Source: a virus. Taken from it: a stretch of DNA of 29,859 nt. A model generated the notes under the pieces. It had not been told where the DNA came from. It was given only the letters and a program-made list of their open reading frames with translations, and did no database searches. The translations under genes were made by a program, and so were the position numbers. Positions 22,401 through 29,430 of the stretch are shown here, one piece after another. Location of the stretch: positions 1 through 29,859 of IMG/VR virus record IMGVR_UViG_3300002231_001862. The stretch is one strand, 5' to 3'. Within the stretch, counting starts at the first letter, position 1; every line of letters begins with the position of its first letter.

Positions 22401-23092
22401 GTCTCTTCTGCACTCAAAGCAAACTGCTTCAGTACATTAGAAGCCAGGTCCGCTGCATCTGCGAGATCCAACTGACCAGCCACTGCCAAGTTCAATGTGC
22501 CGCTGATACCAGCGATGATCTCGTTGGCTTTGAAACCGGCCTGCCCCAGGAAAGCCATACCTTCCGCAACTTCCGACGCGGTAAACACCGTCGTCGCTCC
22601 CAGAGTTTTGGCCGTCTCCTCGGCCTCTTTCATCTGCCCGGCAAATCCATTCGTGACTGCGGCTCCACGAGCAATCGCTGTCTCATACGAACGGATCGAA
22701 GTAACAGTCCCGCTTATCAACTCTTTCAGCGCAAAAGCAGAAGCGAACACCGCACCGGACAAGGCAATAGTCTTAGCTCGAGCAGCAAAAGTAGACGCAA
22801 AACCGCCAGTAGCTTTCTCTAGATTGCGTACTGAAGCGGCGCTAGCTACAGCGCCTGCTGTAATTGCGGTACTTGCGCGGTGAAAGCTCGCCCCAGCAAC
22901 CGCTGCACTGGAAGCAACAGCCCCTGAGTACGCTTGCATACCTGCCGTTCCCGTGGCGAAAGAACGGTTCATCCTGCGAACTGATCGATTGACCAGATTC
23001 GCATTCCGCATGACTCTTTTGGCTGCTGCCTCGAACTTACGGGCACCGATTGTCGCGCCGTGGGCGTTGATAGATACTGATAGCTCAGGCAT
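19481..23092 (-). CDS. tape measure protein
   Basis: 1203 residues. The ATG overlaps the chaperone stop by eight bases. Residues about 140-360 match the phage tail tape measure core (KTLGATTVFTASEVAEGMAFL, FGQAG-type turns, LAQTARNSNTNVRQLGEAFK, LEQTAAAVGVLGNAGIQ). Hydrophobic segments around 455-545 (VVLKVVATLVAIKLASWLVSG, PVAIGALALTFLSVG) are typical membrane-active stretches. Long charged helices rich in Gln, Glu and Arg fill 700-980. A Gly-rich segment (1100-1150) precedes the C-terminus. Using the established scaling of about 0.15 nm per residue, the tail would be roughly 180 nm long. It is followed by M-, L-, K- and J-type genes as in lambda. Confidence 0.93.
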   Translation of the reverse strand: MPELSVSINAHGATIGARKFEAAAKRVMRNANLVNRSVRRMNRSFATGTAGMQAYSGAVASSAAVAGASFHRASTAITAGAVASAASVRNLEKATGGFASTFAARAKTIALSGAVFASAFALKELISGTVTSIRSYETAIARGAAVTNGFAGQMKEAEETAKTLGATTVFTASEVAEGMAFLGQAGFKANEIIAGISGTLNLAVAGQLDLADAADLASNVLKQFALSAEETNRVADVLAQTARNSNTNVRQLGEAFKLVGPIANSLGITLEQTAAAVGVLGNAGIQATLAGTALRQGFLSTVAVSDKAADALAGMELSTQDLNIQQRGLVDVLKSLRDANIGAEQASAIFQRRAAAGILILTQNVDVLEELEELNKEAEGTAKRMAAVMQDTLDGAFREVSSAIEAFSLATGDAGATGVMKSFLKNVAGVTRVMAGFSDETLKSSGAMQSQIEKWRAMEEAISVVLKVVATLVAIKLASWLVSGTAALAGMVAAQYRLAAATHAATTATMGWMAATTGLGGALAGVAAVGRFLFSWPVAIGALALTFLSVGDSVSSVNEELESMEDIFNRIAKFQASSFIAPSGRQMAIPMNPHDTEQAKKGLQDMIKQLGSLQKEADRISLRSSAALFGGMGGGSAFKQEKRDMEDLNARIQEAIKNYNDYSAAVTAGEARQAEVSQRRAEIELNNMLNIMNRFGQSMMSEDIKDFVTGYENDLARLTGSIEDLNRIELGEATSELGEFFSALSGRALQEGSSRVASINRAMQSPEGQNALMEAARQQSAGMGPFPFTDAEGAKTFLTGIVNEETQSVLTALAERQEALLKKDSAFSNLMEERQRQADQKRQASLRQRLAQDQDAALQASGTEIQIMENKFDQMEQAQQEYFSTVEGRRLSRLERSELEGALNQRIIAEENRFWRDKSLMFDQAMVAEQEKILQQNGEVIDLQKLRHSMELDQERRKWVDIIGINEEQWAILEEKMRERQRKDEENLDLVEKFDLTRMRNEFDNLFRTALMDADNFGDALERLGLAIIEITAQSLILRPILDGLFGKGPAGTGGLIGPALSGAFSFLSAGFNSVLGSASSAIKVAPAGSVGDLGGGLVGVPHGGQFTVPGSGGGGRDNRIVSFAAMGGENVRVLPPGSSGSEPIVNINIETPPGMSAQQTGSRQAGSVRDIDLKIVQAVSRNIQQGGDVFQSISSRSKGRTR

Positions 23093-23402
23093 TGCTGTCG
23101 TTATCCTCTTTGCTGAAGTTCAGCAACACCCTGTCCAGGTGCTCAATCAAATCAGCAAATCGCCTCGCTTCCGGTTTGGTCAGACCTAAGTGCTCTGCTC
23201 TTCGGTCTATCTCTATCCCCGCAAGTGGAGCCGGTCCCGAAAATCCAGTCCCTCTTCTACTACTCAACTTACGAAACTCTTCGTAGTAGAAATGCAAGTG
23301 CGGACTGAGAAGAGGCCAGTTATCTATCGTAGGCGTTGGCTTTCCTTGCGCTGCCCTCTTTTCTAGAAATTCGAGTTGCTCTTCTCGCCCTGACCATCTC
23401 AA
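23085..23402 (-). CDS. tail assembly chaperone, C-terminal (T) part made by -1 frameshift
   Basis: This frame holds 105 codons from a TTG at 23402, but it has no good ribosome binding site. It lies exactly in the -1 phase relative to the preceding chaperone gene. Its normal product is therefore most likely a fusion of about 246 residues: 133 from the upstream gene, eight linking residues and these 105. The part contains LEFLEKRAAQGKP, FYYEEFRKLSSRR and LIEHLDRVLLNF, mostly helical, like the T domain that recruits the tail tube protein in lambda gpGT. Its stop overlaps the tape measure start, the standard arrangement. Confidence 0.8.
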   Translation of the reverse strand: MRWSGREEQLEFLEKRAAQGKPTPTIDNWPLLSPHLHFYYEEFRKLSSRRGTGFSGPAPLAGIEIDRRAEHLGLTKPEARRFADLIEHLDRVLLNFSKEDNDSNA

Positions 23403-23432
23403 CTCTGCCGTCAGGACGCTTTCGAGTTTCCC
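23387..23432 (-). promoter_or_regulatory. programmed -1 ribosomal frameshift signal (slippery site plus hairpin)
   Basis: On the - strand the heptamer GGGAAAC (23432-23426) lies in the phase G GGA AAC of the chaperone frame, the form required for tandem -1 slippage. Eight bases later a stem GTCCTGAC (23417-23410) pairs with GTCAGGGC (23394-23387), giving eight pairs with one wobble and a 15-nt loop. The zero-frame stop TGA (23413-23411) is inside the stem. Lambda uses GGGAAAG at the equivalent place. All parts were read directly in the sequence. Confidence 0.88.
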
Positions 23433-23824
23433 AAGTCTTCTTCCTCACCCTCTTCAACAAAAAGAGAGATCTCTTGCGAAGCAAGAACGATGTCAGAAGC
23501 CATCTGCCGGAACTTGGGGTGACCCAAGATCTCGTACCCACCCTCGACACTCCACTTCAGCGGCTTCTTGTTCTTCTCAATCCCACGCCAATCAAGAACA
23601 ACCGCTTCACACAAGAGCTCAGTCTGATTCTTCTCGCGAATCTCAAGAGGAACCATCTTCCCTTTCCGATAGAACCTCTTGTCTCTCTCCAATTGCCGCT
23701 GCTCCATCTTCCTTACAGCGTCTGAAGAAGAAGAACGGATCTTGACTTCGTATCCCTCATCCATGAGAACCCATACACCGTTCTCGATTAGATTGACATC
23801 TTGCGCTAGGTCTTCAATTTCCAT
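23411..23824 (-). CDS. tail assembly chaperone (lambda gpG-like)
   Basis: 137 residues. The ATG has GAGG about eight bases upstream. The N-terminal part is beta-rich (ENGVWVLMDEGYEVKIRS), followed by a basic helix (RKMEQRQLERDKRFYRKGK) and a helical C-terminus with an acidic end (EEGEEEDLGNSKAS). Position between the tail tube and tape measure genes and the frameshift signal four codons before its stop identify it as the G-like chaperone. It coats the tape measure protein during tail assembly and is not part of the mature virion. The beta-start with V-W-V-x-x-D-E-G is also seen in similar chaperones. Confidence 0.85.
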   Translation of the reverse strand: MEIEDLAQDVNLIENGVWVLMDEGYEVKIRSSSSDAVRKMEQRQLERDKRFYRKGKMVPLEIREKNQTELLCEAVVLDWRGIEKNKKPLKWSVEGGYEILGHPKFRQMASDIVLASQEISLFVEEGEEEDLGNSKAS

Positions 23825-23886
23825 GCCGTGTGCCTCACTGACCGGAGGAGAACCAGACCACCTCTTCCAAAGGAGTCATAAGTAGC

Positions 23887-23906
23887 CTGGCCTCCTCGGA
23901 GGTCAG
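23887..23906 (-). terminator. hairpin between tail tube and chaperone genes
   Basis: Arms CTGGCCTCC and GGAGGTCAG form a nine-pair stem with one wobble and a two-base spacer (the actual loop must open one or two pairs). It starts two bases after the tail tube stop. No U-run follows, so full termination is unlikely. A partial attenuator or a 3' stabiliser of the abundant tail tube transcript is more plausible. Confidence 0.4.
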
Positions 23907-23907
23907 T

Positions 23908-25122
23908 TTATGCGGCAATCCTACTGATAAACAGAGAGTTGCCAGTTGTGGAATCGAGGGTCGCACTGAACTCAGCGGTCACCATCACATCCTGATCAAT
24001 CGAAGTAATCTCCACCGGAGCTGCCGAATACTTCACTCGAGGCATGTCAATCACATACGTGTTGCCCGCAGTGTCGGTCAGCCGGAACGAAAAGCTTGAG
24101 GTAGTGAAGTCCAGAAACTTCTCCAAGAACGTCCGACTCGTGAAGTAGACCGTCATCGACCCGTTAATCGAAGCGCGACCAGCCCCAATGTCAAAAGCCG
24201 AAGTGCTGCCCACAGCCTGCTTCGCCCTGGTGTTGTTGTTCAGAGTCAACGAAAGAGACTGAACCTCCAAAGCATTGGCAGTGGGTGCTCCGCCTTCCAT
24301 AACAGCTTGGACGGTGTCAATCGCGTTCATGACAGTGTTGGTGGGAGCAGCCGTTTCGGTTCCGTTTCCGAAAGTCGTTGCCGCTGCGTCGGCACTAAGC
24401 CCGGTCGTCCCAAAGCGAGCTGTCAACACAGACCCTGTAGCTACGTTCAACTCAAACTCGCTGATCACGCTACCGCTGAACTGGATAAAATCAGAGGGTG
24501 AGCCGTCGCTGCCAGAGTCCAACTGCTTCTCGAACATGAAGCTCTTGCGATCACTTCCGATCCCCATGAACCCTTCAGAGTCGATCGTCCCCGCGCCCCC
24601 AGTATCCGTGTCATTAGAGAACGCGGACTCTCCCGTGACTGATACGATGGCACTGGAAGTCTTCGACGTAATCCGGCAATACTGATCGTTAGCCGCTAGA
24701 TCAGATCCCCCTACCTTAATCCACTGACCAACCGAAAGGTCAGCGAACGGGCTGTTCGTCGAATCAGTCAAAGTTGCTGTGAAAGGTGCAGAAGCGCTGG
24801 CAGAGGAGACATCGATCTCCAAACTTGTCAGATTCACCGCAGTAGACCAGCTATTGAAAAACGCTCCGGCAATCAAATCATCGTGAGCTCCGTAGCTCAT
24901 CTCGACGTTGACATCCCCACTCGTGGATGTAGCCGTGCGGATCAAATCTGGGACAAGGCGATCAGAACGGATCTCCTGGCTATCCGTCGTATCCGAGTTA
25001 AAAGTCAGGGACTCGCCGGTAAACCTGACTTTGGTGAGGGCACTACTCGGATTTGTTCCGATCGTAGTCTCCTCACAGTAGAGGAGTTCAGAAAAACTAG
25101 TATCCGCTGTAGAAACGGGCAT
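23908..25122 (-). CDS. major tail (tail tube) protein
   Basis: 404 residues; GTAGGAGA lies upstream of the ATG. The start (MPVSTADTSFSELLYCEETTIGT) and the RFTGESLTFNSDTTDSQEIRSDR segment match the phage tube family in which a short loop precedes 'e.~s.ei..dR.~~dli'. A module at about 110-150 (FADLSVGQWIKVGG, NDQYCRITS) is typical of the longer tail tube proteins. The C-terminal third repeats the tube fold (SLSLTLNNNTRAKQAVG, GSMTVYFTSR, FRLTDTAGNTYVIDMPRVKY). It is located between the tail terminator and the chaperone genes, as expected for lambda V-type proteins. It forms hexameric rings stacked along the tail. Confidence 0.88.
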   Translation of the reverse strand: MPVSTADTSFSELLYCEETTIGTNPSSALTKVRFTGESLTFNSDTTDSQEIRSDRLVPDLIRTATSTSGDVNVEMSYGAHDDLIAGAFFNSWSTAVNLTSLEIDVSSASASAPFTATLTDSTNSPFADLSVGQWIKVGGSDLAANDQYCRITSKTSSAIVSVTGESAFSNDTDTGGAGTIDSEGFMGIGSDRKSFMFEKQLDSGSDGSPSDFIQFSGSVISEFELNVATGSVLTARFGTTGLSADAAATTFGNGTETAAPTNTVMNAIDTVQAVMEGGAPTANALEVQSLSLTLNNNTRAKQAVGSTSAFDIGAGRASINGSMTVYFTSRTFLEKFLDFTTSSFSFRLTDTAGNTYVIDMPRVKYSAAPVEITSIDQDVMVTAEFSATLDSTTGNSLFISRIAA

Positions 25123-25131
25123 AGGGGTCTC

Positions 25132-25584
25132 CTACGTTGGTGACACGTCGAGGTACATCGGCGCGTTCACATTGACCTGATACCAACCATCTAATCCCGA
25201 TCCGACTCGAACCGGAGATGGGGCTCGGAAGGTCATCCCGTCCAACCGAACTCGCCTAAGAAGCGAAACCACCGTATCAGCGATGGTCATCGCATCAGAA
25301 CTCCCACGTCCCGCGGGAGAGAAAATCTGCACAATCACTGTACCAGCGGTACGGTAGCGCGGATCACTTACAATTTCCGCCTGCACTGAATCGCCCCACA
25401 AAACAGACAACCTACCCCAGCAATGCTTCAAAGAATCAGACGAAACAGAAATAGCCTCTAAAGCAGGGGGCTCTACCTTCTGGTTATCGTGGTAAAGCTC
25501 GACATCAGGAAGCTCAGCCGTGAACTCCGCTTGCACGGTCTTACGAATTAGACTTTCCGCTGCATCGTAAGTAGCCACCGGCAC
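25132..25584 (-). CDS. tail terminator protein (DUF4128-like)
   Basis: 150 residues. The N-terminus is an amphipathic helix (YDAAESLIRKTVQAEF) followed by a short strand and a Pro-containing loop (DNQKVEPP). The central pattern GTVIVQIFSPAGRGSSDAMTIAD and the FRAPSPVRVGSGLDGWYQVNVNAPM end fit the DUF4128 phage tail terminator family (ring that stops tail polymerisation and joins the head). Its first base overlaps the stop of the neck protein gene by one. Its position before the tail tube gene agrees. Confidence 0.85.
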   Translation of the reverse strand: MPVATYDAAESLIRKTVQAEFTAELPDVELYHDNQKVEPPALEAISVSSDSLKHCWGRLSVLWGDSVQAEIVSDPRYRTAGTVIVQIFSPAGRGSSDAMTIADTVVSLLRRVRLDGMTFRAPSPVRVGSGLDGWYQVNVNAPMYLDVSPT

Positions 25585-26009
25585 TAGAAGTAGCCCTCGC
25601 GCTTCATCTCACTGATCGACAAAGCAAGCATGCCTTTAGGAGCCTGAGCCCTCGAGTGCCCATGCTCGAGGGCTTTGATGTAGGGGACATTATTAAAGAT
25701 CGTGACCTTAGCCCCCGTCAGTTTTTCTCCCTCAAGCTCTTGAACGCCCTTACTAATCGTCGCACCGCCCCCTCTATCTTTCCTTTCTTCGCTGTACGTC
25801 TCGAATTTACCCAGATCAGTAAAATCGTCCGCAACACCCAGAGTCAAAGTCCAATTGCCGCGAGCTCGTCCCGTATCCACGGGAGTCTTCATCACAACAC
25901 GTCGAAGCAACTCTAGTGAGATAGTAGCGACAGCGCGTTCAATGTTCTCTCGCGCCCATACCTGACTTTGAGCCATCTCTGCTTGGAAACTATCGATGTC
26001 TGAAGGCAT
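25584..26009 (-). CDS. neck / tail completion protein, HK97 gp10-like
   Basis: 141 residues from the ATG at 26009, which overlaps the preceding TGA (TGATG) and has GAGGT five bases upstream; a TTG three bases earlier is the alternative. Key motifs of the HK97 gp10-like family are present: VVMKTPVDTGRARGNW (about residues 40-54), FNNVPYIKALEHGHSRAQAPKGM and a C-terminal helix. These proteins sit at the head-tail interface. Neighbours on both sides are connector and tail terminator proteins, which matches the call. Confidence 0.87.
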   Translation of the reverse strand: MPSDIDSFQAEMAQSQVWARENIERAVATISLELLRRVVMKTPVDTGRARGNWTLTLGVADDFTDLGKFETYSEERKDRGGGATISKGVQELEGEKLTGAKVTIFNNVPYIKALEHGHSRAQAPKGMLALSISEMKREGYF

Positions 26010-26392
26010 CAATACCTCAACGCAACTTGGTAAGCCGCTATCTGCTCACCACTCCAAAGTTCAGTGACAGCGATAATGGGTCGGCGCTCTCCATCATGTT
26101 CAACGGATCCTTCCACCGAAGGGGATACAGAAAGTCCATCCAAAGTCTTCGCATCGAAGAACATGATCTTGTCAGTCATCACCACGCCGGGCCGCTCTTC
26201 TGCAAATTCGCGCTTCATCGGAATCGGAGGAGATGCTTTTACAGAGACGCCCGTAGAGTCAGTGACATCCAACTTCCCCGACGACACATTGAAAGTAGTC
26301 GTTACGGGAGGGTAGACCTTGACCGTAGCCCCAACTTCAGAAATGAGTTCCGTCGCAGCGGATCTCATCTCCTTGTCTAGAGTGGTCGGCAT
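26009..26392 (-). CDS. head closure / head-tail joining protein
   Basis: 127 residues. An N-terminal helix (DKEMRSAATELISEVGA) is followed by a beta-barrel-like set of strands (TVKVYPPVT, GVVMTDKIMFFDAKTL, RRPIIAVTELWSGEQIAAYQVALRY). The ending with a 'g..i..w.v.lr' strand is common in stopper proteins (SPP1 gp16/HK97 gp7-type). Location between the adaptor and gp10-like genes supports it. Family level evidence is moderate. Confidence 0.75.
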   Translation of the reverse strand: MPTTLDKEMRSAATELISEVGATVKVYPPVTTTFNVSSGKLDVTDSTGVSVKASPPIPMKREFAEERPGVVMTDKIMFFDAKTLDGLSVSPSVEGSVEHDGERRPIIAVTELWSGEQIAAYQVALRY

Positions 26393-26926
26393 CTAACCGC
26401 GCTCGATTAGAACATTCCCGTAGCCGCCAATCAGAAACGGCTCGAGAAGTTCATCTACATACCGATACTGCACTTGGTTGCTACTAGAAGACTCGTAACG
26501 GTCTTCGGTCTCCAGGTCGCCGACTTTTCTCTTCTTCATAGTCAACGAGGCAGTGGATTCCGGCGAGACATCTACCAGAAGTAGCGTTCCACCAGCGGTG
26601 CGAAGAGCCAGCTCTGCCTGAGCCCACTTCACACGATCGGGGACCGTATCCGAAGCAACAAGATGCCCATCAAGACCAGGGACATTGTGCCTGGGCCAGG
26701 ACATCGGCTGGTTCTTCTGCTTGCGGTAGCCGTAATACTCTTGTCCATACCGCGCCTCATGATGACGAGCGGCACGGACAATCGCAGCCTCCCGCTGCTC
26801 GGTCGTAATCGAATCCCAAGTCGATCGATCCGAACCAACTAGATCGCAGTAGGAGTCCACATACGCGACATCAATGAAGGTATTGGCACCCGAAACAACC
26901 GCCCCTGTTTCGACAACTAAAGCCAT
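26393..26926 (-). CDS. head-tail adaptor protein (type often annotated DnaT-like)
   Basis: 177 residues. The sequence begins LVVETGAVVSGANTFIDVAYVDSYC, then WDSITTEQREAAIVRAARHHEARYGQEYYGYR and QPMSWPRHNVP. VPDRVKWAQAELALRT follows. This is the well-known pattern of phage connector adaptors that databases label 'putative DnaT-like ssDNA binding protein', a misleading name. It is helical and binds the portal from below. The position just after the capsid genes and before the stopper agrees. GGAGAG lies upstream of the ATG. Confidence 0.85.
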   Translation of the reverse strand: MALVVETGAVVSGANTFIDVAYVDSYCDLVGSDRSTWDSITTEQREAAIVRAARHHEARYGQEYYGYRKQKNQPMSWPRHNVPGLDGHLVASDTVPDRVKWAQAELALRTAGGTLLLVDVSPESTASLTMKKRKVGDLETEDRYESSSSNQVQYRYVDELLEPFLIGGYGNVLIERG

Positions 26927-26939
26927 GGGCGGTTCTCTC

Positions 26940-27383
26940 CTAGACCTTCAAGACGCGACCAGCGCGACGTGCTCGCTCAATATCATCAGGGTCGCGTGAT
27001 TCTGCGGGAATGTGGCTTTCTGCAAAGACCATCATTCCTGTGTCCACGTAAGCCTCGGCAATACTGGTAGGCATGTCCCCAACCAGATCCCCGTTCATCT
27101 CCTTGAAGAACTTAGACCCGTAGAGAATCGCGCTAGCCCCCGGCCTGCCTTTTACATGTAGAGGATCAAAGCCTGGAATCACAACACGACGGCAACCATC
27201 CTTAACGGCACCCATCGCTTCTGAAGCAGTCTTCGGGTTATCGGTTGCAGGGGATGCGGGAGCCCTCGCCGATTTTGATGTCGGAGGCGCAGACGGCAAG
27301 CTTTCCAACTTCGCGAGCTGGTCGTCTGGAGTCAGAGAAACTCCAACGTCACCGCCATCTTGTCCTTGAGACCGTTTTGCCAC
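26940..27383 (-). CDS. hypothetical protein of the head gene cluster
   Basis: 147 residues from a GTG start with CGGAGG nine bases upstream. The first ~60 residues are low-complexity, rich in Ala, Pro, Ser and Lys, and probably disordered. Residues 63-147 look folded (CRRVVIPGFDPLHVKGRPGA, a GMMVFAESHIP strand and a basic C-terminal helix). It lies between the major capsid and adaptor genes and is separated from capsid by a strong hairpin. Candidates are a minor head or decoration-associated protein. No family recognised. Confidence 0.65.
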   Translation of the reverse strand: MAKRSQGQDGGDVGVSLTPDDQLAKLESLPSAPPTSKSARAPASPATDNPKTASEAMGAVKDGCRRVVIPGFDPLHVKGRPGASAILYGSKFFKEMNGDLVGDMPTSIAEAYVDTGMMVFAESHIPAESRDPDDIERARRAGRVLKV

Positions 27384-27400
27384 TAGTCAAACCTCCGAAA

Positions 27401-27440
27401 GGAGCCGCTTGGAACTTTTTCAAGAATCCCAAGCGGCCCC
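27401..27440 (-). terminator. strong hairpin downstream of the major capsid gene
   Basis: On the - strand GGGGCCGCTTGG (27440-27429) pairs with CCAAGCGGCTCC (27412-27401): 12 pairs including one wobble, and a 16-nt loop. It lies about 28 bases after the capsid stop and just before the ribosome binding site of the next gene. Only three T residues follow. It most likely acts as an attenuator or mRNA stabiliser that keeps capsid message high and downstream genes lower. Confidence 0.55.
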
Positions 27441-27467
27441 GTCAGTTAGAGTCATCTAAGACCCGAA

Positions 27468-28436
27468 TCAGTCCGTGATGTCCGTCCCACGAGCGAGACC
27501 CCTGCGGTTGTAGTTCGCGACGTTCGCGTACCACTTGATCCGCCAGATGTTCTCGTCATGGGTCTCACGAGCCCCGACGTTCTGCACAACAATTCCAGCC
27601 GGTACCGAAGACGGATAGATACCAGCAAGGCCCATGCGGCGGGAACCATCGTCCCAGCAGCCAGCCCACAGCGAAGTCAGAGCACCGCCAGTCACCGCTG
27701 CACCGCCCGCCGTTTCCTCGATAGAAAGGTAGTCGTTTCGGAAGATCGGAGTCCCCTCGTAGGAGATAACCGTCCGCGTACGACCATCAGCAAAGGGCAC
27801 ATCAAGAACCCAGTCTGCCGGAGTACCGCCCATAGCGCGAAGCAGAACCTTGTAGGCTCGAATCGTACGCGGCGGAAGCATGGCCCAATCAACCTGACCC
27901 TGCTTTGCGGTGACCTTCTCAAAAGTCTCATCGATCTTAGCCATGGTCAACGTAGTCCCGCCCGTGGCATAACCAACACCGTTACCATAGCTAGCGTTGC
28001 CAGCCAGGTAGTGGAGCGAGTTCATGTTGGGACTGGACCCGTCATCCGTCGCCATACCAGACTGGAATCGGCGACCGACACCCTTCGACTTACTTGAGAT
28101 CTCGACAGCGACCTGATCCACACCAGAGCTTGCGCTCGTAGCAGCAACCAAATCGTCAATCTCGGCATCACCAATAATCTTGGTGGGCGAGAAACTGTAC
28201 TGCACGAACTCCATCGGATCCTTGGCGTTGATCGTCGCACCCACTGCGAAGACATTGCTGAATCCGGTATCAAAGACCGTGTCGAGCTCCCGATTGACTA
28301 CGACAGACTGTCCGTCAAAGCCGTCAAAAGGAAGAAGAGAGAACATCGGGTTGAGGTCGATAACGTCTTCGACAACACCCTTTACGATTTCGTTATTAAT
28401 GAGTTTTCCGGCTTCCGCCAGAGTCTGTGTAGACAT
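27468..28436 (-). CDS. major capsid protein (HK97 fold)
   Basis: 322 residues, ATG preceded by GGGAGGAAC. The layout is typical of a non-cleaved or lightly processed HK97-fold capsid protein. An N-terminal helix (TLAEAGKLINNEIVKGVVEDVID) leads to the PMFSLLPF E-loop region and a spine-helix region with KSKGVGRRFQSGM. An A-domain follows with LTMAKIDETFEKV and MLPPRTIRAYKVLLRAMGG. ISYEGTPIFRNDYLS and the Gly-rich FGGA-type end complete the pattern. No protease gene is visible next to it. The scaffold gene lies immediately upstream, with a 122-bp leader between them. Confidence 0.9.
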   Translation of the reverse strand: MSTQTLAEAGKLINNEIVKGVVEDVIDLNPMFSLLPFDGFDGQSVVVNRELDTVFDTGFSNVFAVGATINAKDPMEFVQYSFSPTKIIGDAEIDDLVAATSASSGVDQVAVEISSKSKGVGRRFQSGMATDDGSSPNMNSLHYLAGNASYGNGVGYATGGTTLTMAKIDETFEKVTAKQGQVDWAMLPPRTIRAYKVLLRAMGGTPADWVLDVPFADGRTRTVISYEGTPIFRNDYLSIEETAGGAAVTGGALTSLWAGCWDDGSRRMGLAGIYPSSVPAGIVVQNVGARETHDENIWRIKWYANVANYNRRGLARGTDITD

Positions 28437-28558
28437 GAGTTCCTCCCGCGGCTTCCGCGAGTCAGGGGGTTATTCCTGTGTCTCGCGGCGTCCCACCGCG
28501 CTCGGATCACAAACGCATATCCCATGCGCTCAGTCCTACTATGTTGCGAGGCTAGCGA
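28437..28558 (-). promoter_or_regulatory. structured leader of the major capsid gene
   Basis: This 122-base spacer contains three small hairpins on the - strand: CGCAT/ATGCG (28514-28528), and two with the same arm sequences CGCGG/CCGCG (28484-28500 and 28447-28459). The last ends a few bases before the GGAGG of the capsid gene. The identical arms permit alternative pairing. No convincing -35/-10 promoter is seen. Control of capsid translation or RNA processing is possible. Confidence 0.35.
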
Positions 28559-29371
28559 TTAACCGAAATTATCGCCAGCCGCACCACGAACTTGACTCGG
28601 ATCGCGAAGCGCAGCCGCAATCCGAGACACACCAGTAGCGTTCTTATCCGCACCCCTATTAGGGCCAGGATGATGAGGAGGTGTCGGACCAGATCCACGT
28701 TGCTTTGGCGCTTTGAACAATCCTGCGAGATCCTCGTCAGACTTCAATTCCAGAGTGCGCTCTTTGATGGTCATCTCGTCGCCGCTTCCATTCAGCTTTG
28801 CGCGAGACGGATCCTCTGGGTTTCTGACAAAAATCGTAATCTGACCCTCTTGCTCCCGCCAACCAATCTCAGGCATCAAGATAGGCTTAAGTCCCTTCGG
28901 GATCCCGCCGACTTCAGGGTCAGCCAAAGCAAGATCGATCGCGGTGTTGATGCGGGCATCTGCTGCTCCGCGCAACAACACTGCTTCACGGTCTCGCCAA
29001 GAAGTCTCTTTCGCATCAAAACCGGCCTGCATCACAGTCTTTGCATCAGCGATTTTTTGCTGGGCAAGTTTCTCGGCGTCCTTGTCAGGATCGAGCTTGC
29101 TGAACTCTGATACTTTTCTAAACGCATCTCTGGCTTCATCCGCAGAGATCGTAGAACCGTCTTCGTTTTTGAACGGCTTCAACGATTTTTCAGCAGACTC
29201 GCGGCTTGACCTCTCCTTTTGTAGGGAACTTTTCAGCCCACCTACATCTTCAAGAGCCCAGCCACTGACAGGCTCGACATCGAGGACAAACCCATCACCT
29301 TCTTGTCGATACAAAGAACGAACCGAATCATCCAGTTCATCCACAGCGCTAACGCGCGCTTTCAAAGCCAT
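28559..29371 (-). CDS. capsid scaffolding protein
   Basis: 270 residues, ATG preceded by AAAGGAGAG. The protein is highly charged and mainly helical. A coiled-coil segment of about 65-145 (LQKERSSRESAEKSLKPF, then LDPDKDAEKLAQQKIADAKT) is followed by a helical segment (RINTAIDLALADPEVGG). A Pro/Gly-rich, probably disordered stretch ends the protein (GPTPPHHPGPNRG, SQVRGAAGDNFG). This composition together with its location directly before the major capsid gene fits a scaffold that guides procapsid assembly. No protease motif is visible within it. Confidence 0.78.
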   Translation of the reverse strand: MALKARVSAVDELDDSVRSLYRQEGDGFVLDVEPVSGWALEDVGGLKSSLQKERSSRESAEKSLKPFKNEDGSTISADEARDAFRKVSEFSKLDPDKDAEKLAQQKIADAKTVMQAGFDAKETSWRDREAVLLRGAADARINTAIDLALADPEVGGIPKGLKPILMPEIGWREQEGQITIFVRNPEDPSRAKLNGSGDEMTIKERTLELKSDEDLAGLFKAPKQRGSGPTPPHHPGPNRGADKNATGVSRIAAALRDPSQVRGAAGDNFG

Positions 29372-29387
29372 CCCGGCTCTCCTTTAC

Positions 29388-29402
29388 CCCAAGTCCCTTG
29401 GG
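29388..29402 (-). other. small hairpin before scaffold ribosome binding site
   Basis: CCCAAG (29402-29397 on the - strand) pairs with CTTGGG (29393-29388) around a three-base loop. It lies between the MuF-like stop and the GGAGAG of the scaffold gene. A six-pair stem of this kind is a weak signal; it may slow or mark the transcript. I include it because two of the other late-operon spacers also hold stems. Confidence 0.3.
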
Positions 29403-29430
29403 CATTATCCGCTACTTAGCGTTGAAAATC

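Noticed and set aside
23085-23402. Independent start of the second chaperone frame at TTG 23402
   Set aside because: No ribosome binding site is present and a full frameshift signal lies upstream, so fusion is the better explanation.
27558-28097. A 179-codon + strand open frame
   Set aside because: It is antisense to the major capsid gene, rich in Arg and Ser as shadow frames commonly are, and without a plausible start signal.
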